NCBI GenBank assembly: GCA_011620465.1
Contig: WOZC01000076.1
Coordinates: 1-22,656 of the forward strand
DNA length: 22,656 bases
Origin: Anaerolineaceae bacterium
GTDB taxonomy: Bacteria; Chloroflexota; Anaerolineae; Anaerolineales; Anaerolineaceae
Reading direction: 5' to 3'
Shown: in pieces, positions 8,084-13,825 of the stretch
Position numbering within the stretch: the stretch's first letter is position 1
Layout of the letters: every line of letters starts with the position of its first letter
The notes under the pieces: model-generated
Told to the model about the DNA's origin: nothing
Databases searched by the model: none
What the model saw: the letters and a program-made list of their open reading frames with translations, nothing else
Position numbers and translations under genes: made by a program

Positions 8084-9133
8084 TTATCTTACCAGATCGG
8101 CAAGACGAACGTCTGTGGTTGTAAGAAGGTCACGCAGAGCCTGATAACTGGTGTCGTGCAGAGGCTCCAATTGAGCCACTTCATAATTCAACATCTGGCT
8201 CAACAGACTCTTGCCGGGCTCCTCGCGGGAAAAATTACGTAAAAATTCCGATATACGGTTCTGAAGGGTCAGTTCCATCTGTTTGGAAACGGAAAGGTTT
8301 AAATTGGGAACAACTGGTGGGGAGATCCAGATGATGGGGACTTTGTCAATAACGTCGGTCAGGTCGCTGATCACTTCGGAGGAAGTGCGGGGATCAGCCG
8401 AAAGCGCGTAAGTAACGGCATAGGAGCAGATCCCTTTGATGTAGAGGGCGCGGATACTTGAGCTGAAACTGTAAGTGAGCACCGGGCGAGTGTAGGAGAT
8501 ATTACTCTGCGAGAGATAACCAAGCGGTACCCAGTAGCCCGATAAAGAGTCTTCCTGGGTGAGACATGGGCGCAAACCTGCCAGTTGAGTCAACGCCTGG
8601 GCAGCAGTTGCCTGGGAGCTGTTTGTCAAAGGATCGTAATATGATTGGAAATTGGCGTCTTTGTGCCCCAAAAATTGGATACCATAAGCGGTCACACCCA
8701 GATGATTTGTCACTAGCAACGCGCTTACAAGGTCTTTTTGGGAAGCGAGCAGGTATTCCGGAGTAGTCAGCCACGCCATATCAACCTCCCCTCGTTGTAA
8801 AGCCAGTTCAAGGTCGACATAATTGGCAAAGGTTTGGGTTGTGAAGGATAGCGAAAGCCCTTCGGAGAGATGCAGCAGCACACTTTGAAGCGCTTCTGCC
8901 TGACCGGCGACGTTTTCCTGGATGATCAAACCGATCACGATCGGGTTTTCAAACGAACCAAGGGGAGCTGGGGTTGGAGTATAGGTGGGCATGGGAGTTG
9001 GCGGCGATAGTTCCGGGGTTGTTGTCATCGGGTTGAATTCGAGGGTAGGCTGCCGCGTAAGTGAATTGCAAGCACTCAAAAGCATCAGCGAAATGGCGAG
9101 TGCCAGGATAAAACGCATGCCAGTTTTTGCCAT
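8084..9133 (-). CDS. Lipoprotein resembling PhnD-type phosphate/phosphonate-binding proteins
   Basis: A 349-residue predicted lipoprotein. A positively charged start, a hydrophobic stretch and the lipobox LLSAC place the acylated Cys at residue 22. A Pro/Thr-rich linker follows at about 29-58, then a periplasmic-binding-type fold beginning with FENPIVIGLI. The segments GEVDMAWLTTPEYLLA at 115-130 and the repeated question of bound ligand versus access resemble PhnD-like substrate-binding proteins (PF12974). No permease or ATPase gene is adjacent, so it may be an orphan binding or sensing protein. Starts at residue 1 or at Met6 (9118) both keep a signal peptide. I chose 9133 because a -10-like box lies exactly six bases before it. 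It is the first gene of a three-gene operon. Ligand specificity cannot be read from sequence. Confidence 0.72.
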   Translation of the reverse strand: MAKTGMRFILALAISLMLLSACNSLTRQPTLEFNPMTTTPELSPPTPMPTYTPTPAPLGSFENPIVIGLIIQENVAGQAEALQSVLLHLSEGLSLSFTTQTFANYVDLELALQRGEVDMAWLTTPEYLLASQKDLVSALLVTNHLGVTAYGIQFLGHKDANFQSYYDPLTNSSQATAAQALTQLAGLRPCLTQEDSLSGYWVPLGYLSQSNISYTRPVLTYSFSSSIRALYIKGICSYAVTYALSADPRTSSEVISDLTDVIDKVPIIWISPPVVPNLNLSVSKQMELTLQNRISEFLRNFSREEPGKSLLSQMLNYEVAQLEPLHDTSYQALRDLLTTTDVRLADLVR

Positions 9134-9139
9134 GGGTTC

Positions 9140-9145
9140 ATTTTA
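9140..9145 (-). promoter_or_regulatory. -10-like hexamer six bases before the lipoprotein start
   Basis: On the minus strand TAAAAT is followed by GAACCC and then ATG. Initiation at the usual distance would fall on the start codon, giving a leaderless message. No -35 is convincing and there is no Shine-Dalgarno. The same spacing occurs at uvrC and ligD. Confidence 0.4.
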
Positions 9146-9238
9146 CCCTAATTGAAAGGGCATAATGGAAAAGTGTTTCCTTTAGAAGACTGATTGCGGA
9201 GGGATGGACCGATCAGGATCTGTTCCGCCAGGCTTCTA

Positions 9239-9247
9239 TGTTAAAAT
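9239..9247 (+). promoter_or_regulatory. Extended -10 promoter of the DUF355 gene
   Basis: TGTTAAAAT (TGn plus TAAAAT at 9242-9247) gives a predicted start near 9254 and a leader of about 18 bases that contains the strong GGAGG ribosome site at 9262-9266. No -35 match is evident. Confidence 0.45.
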
Positions 9248-9271
9248 CAACAAAACTATCCGGAGGGTGTT

Positions 9272-9757
9272 ATGGAAATACTACTTGAAACAGTTAAAAA
9301 ACCTGAAGATATCAACTTTATCTTTGGTCAGTCGCATTTCATTAAAACGGTAGAAGACATCCATGAGATGCTGGTAACTTCTGTCCCTGGTATCAAGTTT
9401 GGATTAGCATTTTGTGAAGCGTCCGGACCCTGCCTGGTACGATGGACAGGGAATGATGAAGAACTGATCGAACTGGCGACAGAAAACGCCATGCGAATCG
9501 GTGCCGGGCACAGCTTTATTCTCTTCCTGGGTGAAGGCTTCTTCCCGATCAACATTTTAACCAATCTGAAGCGCATCCCGGAGGTAGTCAATATTTTCTG
9601 TGCTACTTCGAATCCAACAGAGGTTGCTTTGCTGCAAACTGAGCTAGGCAGGGCAGTTTTAGGTGTCGTTGACGGTTTCTCACCCAAAGGGATTGAGACA
9701 GAAGAAGATATTACCACCCGAAAGCGCTTCTTGAGGATGATCGGATATAAATTCTAA
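9272..9757 (+). CDS. DUF355 / adenosine-specific kinase family protein
   Basis: A 161-residue protein of the PF04008 family, usually annotated adenosine-specific kinase after work on an archaeal member. The family's characteristic segments are all present: FGQSHFIKTVEDI at 18-30, FCEASGPCLVRWTGND at 47-62, GAGHSF at 77-82, IFCATSNPTEVA at 108-119, and GRAVLGVVDG at 126-135. Length is typical. The start is fixed by GGAGG at 9262-9266, five bases before ATG. It stands alone, converging with the RdgB gene 18 bases away, and both neighbours act on nucleosides or nucleotides. The kinase label is inherited from the family and is less certain than membership. Confidence 0.87.
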   Translation: MEILLETVKKPEDINFIFGQSHFIKTVEDIHEMLVTSVPGIKFGLAFCEASGPCLVRWTGNDEELIELATENAMRIGAGHSFILFLGEGFFPINILTNLKRIPEVVNIFCATSNPTEVALLQTELGRAVLGVVDGFSPKGIETEEDITTRKRFLRMIGYKF

Positions 9758-9775
9758 TTTTTTTGGCTGGTTTTA

Positions 9776-10372
9776 TTAGCCTAAGGCCCAGTCTTTGAGA
9801 AATTTAAAGCCGGCAAAGGCTCTTGCACGATGGCTGATCTGGTTCTTTCGTGCTGAATCCAACTCAGCCATTGTTCTATTTTCCTGTGGGATCCAGAAAA
9901 TCGGGTCGTAGCCAAATCCATTGCTTCCGCGGAATTCTTCGATCACCTCACCAGGGAGTATGCCATGATTGTCACGGACCTGGTCGGCACGCAAGTAAAA
10001 AACAGCATGGCAGTGAAAGGCTGCCAACCAGGGTTTTGGTTTTCCTGATAGTTTCGAAAGCAGGAAAACGCAGCGGTCGTGATCAGAAGCACCTGGTTTT
10101 TTCGAATAACGGTGAGAATGCAGCCCTGGTTCACCGCCCAGAAGTTCAACCTCCAACCCGGAATCATCGGCGAGCACAGGCATCCCGCTTGCCTGGTGAA
10201 ACGCCCTGGCTTTCAGAAGCGCGTTTTCAAAATAGGTTGAGCCATACTCCGGGGGATCGAGTTTCAGACCAAGGTCGGAAGGTTTGATCAACTTGATCGG
10301 CAACTGCGCAAGAATGGCAGAAATCTCATGGAATTTATGGGCGTTATTGCTGGCTATCAGAACTTCTTTCAT
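9776..10372 (-). CDS. rdgB: XTP/dITP diphosphatase (RdgB/HAM1 family)
   Basis: Hydrolyses deaminated purine triphosphates (dITP, ITP, XTP) to monophosphates and so keeps them out of DNA and RNA. The family signature runs through its 198 residues: the nucleotide-binding start ASNNAHKFHEI at 7-17, LADDSGLEV at 67-75, NGFGYDPIFW at 151-160 and the C-terminal ISHRARA at 179-185. The usual SARYSG segment reads SHRYSK here, with a short insertion after it. ATG at 10372 matches the family; an adjacent TTG at 10375 would add one residue and lies six bases after a TAGATT sequence, so it is a minor alternative. It diverges from the YceD gene with about 78 bases between start codons and converges with the DUF355 gene. 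Confidence 0.94.
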   Translation of the reverse strand: MKEVLIASNNAHKFHEISAILAQLPIKLIKPSDLGLKLDPPEYGSTYFENALLKARAFHQASGMPVLADDSGLEVELLGGEPGLHSHRYSKKPGASDHDRCVFLLSKLSGKPKPWLAAFHCHAVFYLRADQVRDNHGILPGEVIEEFRGSNGFGYDPIFWIPQENRTMAELDSARKNQISHRARAFAGFKFLKDWALG

Positions 10373-10409
10373 CAACTGTCCAATCTAAAGTGGGTGGTAA
10401 ATGCCCACG

Positions 10410-10418
10410 TGATATAAT
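10410..10418 (+). promoter_or_regulatory. Extended -10 promoter of the YceD/DUF177 gene
   Basis: TGATATAAT is a perfect TGn-extended -10 with consensus TATAAT at 10413-10418. No -35 hexamer stands out at the usual spacing. The predicted start is near 10425, leaving about 25 bases of leader. Confidence 0.55.
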
Positions 10419-10450
10419 CGAGGAAAACACGTTAACAATTGTAATTGACC

Positions 10451-10933
10451 ATGGAAAAGATAAGACATCCCCTTCGTACAAATGTCGGCTATTTTCTCAA
10501 TAAACCGATAGGCTACAGCCGGGAATTCGAGATTGATTTCCCGCAGATTTTCATCGAACCTGACCTAAATGCCACTAATCTCAAAGGCACCTATTCCTTC
10601 TCCCGCACAAGAGAAGGCTTGCTGCTTCGAGCGGATTTGGGGGCGGACATTGAGGGTCAATGCAGCCGGTGCCTGGAGCCGATCCCTGTACATGTGAACA
10701 CGCAATTCGAAGATTTATACGTTTTCGAAACCCGCATGAAAGAAGAACTGGACGAAGAAGAAGTGCCCAACGACGGATATATTGAACTCGGCATACCTTT
10801 CCGCGATTACCTGCTCTTGGAGATGCCGATCAACAACCTCTGTCAAGCAGACTGTAAGGGAATCTGCCTGGATTGCGGGCAAAACCTGAATACCGGAACC
10901 TGCGAGCATAACCACGGAATAGAATACTTGTAA
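10451..10933 (+). CDS. YceD/DUF177 family protein
   Basis: A 160-residue protein of the DUF177 family, associated in many bacteria with 23S rRNA accumulation and usually encoded directly before rpmF (ribosomal protein L32). The central CSRCLEPI motif at 71-78 and the acidic strand that follows are typical. The C-terminus adds a cysteine cluster (Cys131, 135, 139, 142, 151; CxxxCxGxCxxCG), which is also common in the family and could bind zinc. ATG at 10451 is preferred over the in-frame TTG at 10445; neither has a clear ribosome site. Here the next gene is metG, not rpmF, and a new promoter lies between them, so the usual link to L32 is absent. Family membership is firm; function is inferred from relatives. 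Confidence 0.85.
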   Translation: MEKIRHPLRTNVGYFLNKPIGYSREFEIDFPQIFIEPDLNATNLKGTYSFSRTREGLLLRADLGADIEGQCSRCLEPIPVHVNTQFEDLYVFETRMKEELDEEEVPNDGYIELGIPFRDYLLLEMPINNLCQADCKGICLDCGQNLNTGTCEHNHGIEYL

Positions 10934-10969
10934 CGATCATCAAAAATACCTGAAACCTACGGCGGATAA

Positions 10970-10978
10970 TGATAGAAT
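10970..10978 (+). promoter_or_regulatory. Extended -10 promoter of metG
   Basis: TGATAGAAT (TGn plus TAGAAT at 10973-10978) predicts initiation near 10985 and a 23-base leader carrying GGAG at 10998-11001. This leaves no room for a T-box or other riboswitch and argues against a metG start at 10969, which would lie inside the promoter. Confidence 0.5.
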
Positions 10979-11007
10979 TTGCCGACGCTATTATTTTGGA
11001 GTTAACT

Positions 11008-12816
11008 ATGAACGAGAACATTTTGATTGCTGTAGCCTGGCCGTATGCGAATTCTGACATCCATGTCGGGAACATTACCGGATCTCACCTTCCCGGGGAT
11101 ATCGTTGCACGCTATCACCGCTTGAGAGGGAACAAGGTTTTGATGGTCTCAGGTTCGGATTCCCACGGCACGGCGATCACAATCAAAGCCGATCAAACGG
11201 GTCAGACTCCACATGCCATCTATTCCCATTATCATCCTCGATTCATCGAACTTTTTCAACGACTGGGGATTAGTTATGACCTGTTCACCTCAACCCATAC
11301 AGAAAACCATTTTTCGATTTCTCAAAAAGTCTTTTTAAGCCTGCTTGAAAATGGATATCTGAACAAGTATGTTTCCAAACAGTGGTACAGCCCGGTATTA
11401 AAGCGGTTTTTACCTGACCGCTACGTGGAAGGCACCTGTTATATCTGTGGAAACGAAAGTGCGCGGTCTGACCAGTGCGAGAAGTGTGGCAACGAACTGG
11501 AAGCTGAAAAGCTCATCAACCCTCGCTCAAAAATAGATGGATCTACTCCTGAACTGAGAGAAACTGAGCATTTCTTCCTCGATCTTTCAACCCTGGAGCC
11601 CAAAATCCAGAGTTTCCTCAAAGAACGGGAAGATTATTGGCGACCCAATGTCTTACGTCAATCCTTAGGGACCATTCAGTCCGTTGGTCTGAAACCGACT
11701 TCGGTAACTCGCGACCTGGAATGGGGCATCCCGGTTCCGTTGGAAGGTTGGGAAGGCAAATGCCTCTACGTTTGGTTTGAGGCAGTGATTGGATATCTTT
11801 CTTCCTCTGTTGAATGGGGATTACTGAACGGTCAGCCCGATATTTGGCGGGATTGGTGGACGAACCAGGAAGCCCGGTCGTTCTATTTTATTGGCAAAGA
11901 TAACATCACCTTCCATGCCGTCACCTGGCCAGCCGAATTACTCGGCATGGGCGATGGTTTTGACCGGCGAATGGAGAATCCTACACCAGAACCATTGGTC
12001 TTACCCTACGATGTTCCTGCCAATGAGTTTATGAACCTGGAAGGTAAGAAGATCAGCGGCAGTCAGAATTGGGCTGTGTGGGGATTGGACGCGCTTGATC
12101 GTTACGATAGTGACGCGCTGCGATATTACCTGACGGTCGCTATGCCTGAAAACAGGGATACGGACTGGGATTGGGAAGAATTCTTCCAACGCAATAACAA
12201 CGAATTGGTTGCGACCTGGGGCAACCTGGTCAACCGGGTTCTGTCCTTTACCTGGAAAAACTTTGAAGGCAAGATACCTACCCCTGGCCAATTACGCGAT
12301 TCGGACCTTGATTTGCTGGATACAATCAAGGCTGGTTTTGAATTGGTAGGCAGCCATATCGAGAAGGTGGAATTAAAGGCAGCCCTGGCTGAAGCCATGC
12401 GGTTAGCAACCGAGGTAAATAAGTATTTGGATGTTCACGCGCCCTGGTTTGAAATCAAAACTGACAGGAATGAGGCGGCAAAGTCGCTTTTCACAGCCAT
12501 CCAGGCGATCGATTGGCTAAAAATTATGTTCGCACCTTTCCTGCCGAATTCCAGTGAAAGATTGCATCAAATCCTGGCTTACGAGAAGTCCCTGTTTGGG
12601 ACATCCTTTATTCAGGAGGTTTCGGATTCACTCGGATCGCACCAGGTGCTTGGGCTTGACAATGAAAAATCACTAGTGAAGGAAGGCTCGGATTTGTGGA
12701 CAGCGGAAGTGTTGGAAGAAGGCAAACCTTTCAATCAGCCGGCTGCCTTGTACAAGAAACTCGACCACAGTATTGTTGAAGAAGAGCGATTGCGATTGGG
12801 CAAGCCCTCTGATTAA
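11008..12816 (+). CDS. metG: Methionyl-tRNA synthetase
   Basis: Charges tRNA-Met with methionine in the cytoplasm. The class I signature reads HVGN at 19-22. The zinc knuckle has Cys144, 147, 157 and 160, the same spacing as in the E. coli enzyme. The KMSKS-loop equivalent is KISGS at 348-352, so the second lysine is replaced by glycine. WNLVNRV-type anticodon-domain sequence (GNLVNRVLSF near 409) follows, and the protein ends at 602 residues without the C-terminal dimerisation/tRNA-binding domain of longer bacterial forms. ATG at 11008 is chosen because GGAG at 10998-11001 sits six bases before it and the family N-terminus begins here; an upstream in-frame ATG at 10969 falls in the promoter. 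It converges with ku, 72 bases apart. Confidence 0.96.
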   Translation: MNENILIAVAWPYANSDIHVGNITGSHLPGDIVARYHRLRGNKVLMVSGSDSHGTAITIKADQTGQTPHAIYSHYHPRFIELFQRLGISYDLFTSTHTENHFSISQKVFLSLLENGYLNKYVSKQWYSPVLKRFLPDRYVEGTCYICGNESARSDQCEKCGNELEAEKLINPRSKIDGSTPELRETEHFFLDLSTLEPKIQSFLKEREDYWRPNVLRQSLGTIQSVGLKPTSVTRDLEWGIPVPLEGWEGKCLYVWFEAVIGYLSSSVEWGLLNGQPDIWRDWWTNQEARSFYFIGKDNITFHAVTWPAELLGMGDGFDRRMENPTPEPLVLPYDVPANEFMNLEGKKISGSQNWAVWGLDALDRYDSDALRYYLTVAMPENRDTDWDWEEFFQRNNNELVATWGNLVNRVLSFTWKNFEGKIPTPGQLRDSDLDLLDTIKAGFELVGSHIEKVELKAALAEAMRLATEVNKYLDVHAPWFEIKTDRNEAAKSLFTAIQAIDWLKIMFAPFLPNSSERLHQILAYEKSLFGTSFIQEVSDSLGSHQVLGLDNEKSLVKEGSDLWTAEVLEEGKPFNQPAALYKKLDHSIVEEERLRLGKPSD

Positions 12817-12888
12817 CGAAGACTTCGCTTCTTCAAGGAGAGGGTGAAAACGCCGGTGCGATCAATTTCTCTCCTATGATCATCGAAC

Positions 12889-13719
12889 TCAGTTGGTAGT
12901 TGCTTTTTTTCGGTTGGTAGCCTTCTTTTTTGGAGTTTTTTCACCTTGTTCCGCGATGCTTTTCATCAAGGTCTCCCAGATATCTTCAGCTGGTGTAGCA
13001 GCGGGTTCCAGTTCTGAAGGGGTTTCGGGACTGGTTGTCGCGCCTGTTTCGATCTTCTTGTCGATCCATTTTTTCAATTTTGTCTGGTATTCATCTTTGT
13101 ATTGACCATGATCCCATTTCTCGGTCATATTCTGCAGTAATTGCTCTGCTAAATCCACCTCTTTTTGGCTTATTTTGGCATCTGAGGGTATTTCCAGGTC
13201 TTCGGCAGGTTGGATTTCCTCCTCGAAACGCAGCAAGTTTAGCACCAGGGCTTCTTTGTAGTCGTAAAGGGCAGCCAGCGATTCTTTTCCGCGGATGACG
13301 ATCCTGGCTATGCCCACTTTTTTTGCCTTATTCATGACTTTTCGAAGAAGTAAGTATGGCTTTTCACTGCCTTTAGCTGGCAGAACAAAATAGGGAGTCT
13401 CAAAAAACAGAGGATCAATATCCTCGGCATCGACAAACGATTCGATGTCAATCGTCCTGGTGCCCTCTGCTTCCACGCGCTCGAAGTCCTCATCAGTGAG
13501 GGTTACATATTTACCCTCCTCAAATTCATAGCCCTTGATGATGCGATCCCAAGGCACCTCTTCACCAGTGTTCTCGTTTACCTTTAAATAGCGAATGCGG
13601 CTGGAGTCTTCACTGTCGAGCATGTTAAATTTGATCTCGTTCCGCTGCCTGGCAGAAACCAGGCTGATGGGTATTGATACCAAACCAAACGAAATTGTGC
13701 CTTTCCAAATTGCTCTCAC
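12889..13719 (-). CDS. ku: Non-homologous end-joining protein Ku
   Basis: A 276-residue prokaryotic Ku, which forms a homodimeric ring on double-strand DNA ends and recruits LigD. The start MRAIWKGTISFGLVSIPI is the hallmark of the family. The beta-barrel core runs to about residue 230, including YFVLPAKGSEKPYLLL and ARIVIRGKESLAALY. A variable tail follows (Pro/Glu/Thr-rich, then Lys-rich, KTPKKKATNRKKA near the end), probably for extra DNA contact as in other extended Ku proteins. The start codon is GTG at 13719, preceded by GGAGG only three bases away and by a second purine-rich stretch further up. The gene is divergent from ligD, with a shared 106-base control region. Identity is certain. 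Confidence 0.97.
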   Translation of the reverse strand: MRAIWKGTISFGLVSIPISLVSARQRNEIKFNMLDSEDSSRIRYLKVNENTGEEVPWDRIIKGYEFEEGKYVTLTDEDFERVEAEGTRTIDIESFVDAEDIDPLFFETPYFVLPAKGSEKPYLLLRKVMNKAKKVGIARIVIRGKESLAALYDYKEALVLNLLRFEEEIQPAEDLEIPSDAKISQKEVDLAEQLLQNMTEKWDHGQYKDEYQTKLKKWIDKKIETGATTSPETPSELEPAATPAEDIWETLMKSIAEQGEKTPKKKATNRKKATTN

Positions 13720-13745
13720 ATTCCTCCAATCTCCTCTATAACGGC

Positions 13746-13776
13746 ATTATATATGCTGCATCAAAGTATCGTGCAA
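13746..13776 (-). promoter_or_regulatory. Promoter of ku
   Basis: On the minus strand TTGCAC (13776-13771) and TATAAT (13751-13746) are separated by 19 bases, slightly long but with a consensus -10. Initiation near 13739 leaves a leader of about 20 bases with the GGAGG site. Confidence 0.45.
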
Positions 13777-13789
13777 ATATGTACAAAGC

Positions 13790-13819
13790 TTGATAACGGT
13801 GAGTTTGTTTGTTTACAAT
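13790..13819 (+). promoter_or_regulatory. Promoter of ligD, placing the start site on the start codon
   Basis: TTGATA (13790-13795) and TACAAT (13814-13819) are spaced by 18 bases, the best complete promoter in the window. The ATG of ligD begins only seven bases after the -10, and no ribosome site precedes it, so the message is probably leaderless. Confidence 0.6.
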
Positions 13820-13825
13820 AACTCT

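Noticed and set aside
9203..9334. Possible small ORF upstream of and overlapping the DUF355 gene, with GGAGG before its ATG
   Set aside because: The GGAGG is only one base from the ATG, the frame runs out of phase through a conserved gene, and the product shows no meaningful pattern.
9757..9785. Terminator between DUF355 and rdgB
   Set aside because: Only a four-base stem (GGCT/AGCC) can form and no T run follows it in either direction.
9850..10287. 145-codon plus-strand frame opposite rdgB
   Set aside because: Fully antisense to a gene with intact family motifs; no domain or start signal.
10969..11007. Upstream ATG extension of metG
   Set aside because: The added 13 codons cover the extended -10 box, have no homologous N-terminus, and the GGAG site serves the ATG at 11008.
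12818..12834. Hairpin after metG
   Set aside because: The GAAGA/TCTTC stem is only five pairs and no T run follows, so it is not a convincing terminator.
13790..13825. TTG-initiated extension of ligD
   Set aside because: The TTG is part of the TTGATA -35 box, and LigD proteins begin at the MDLETYNKKRDF position.
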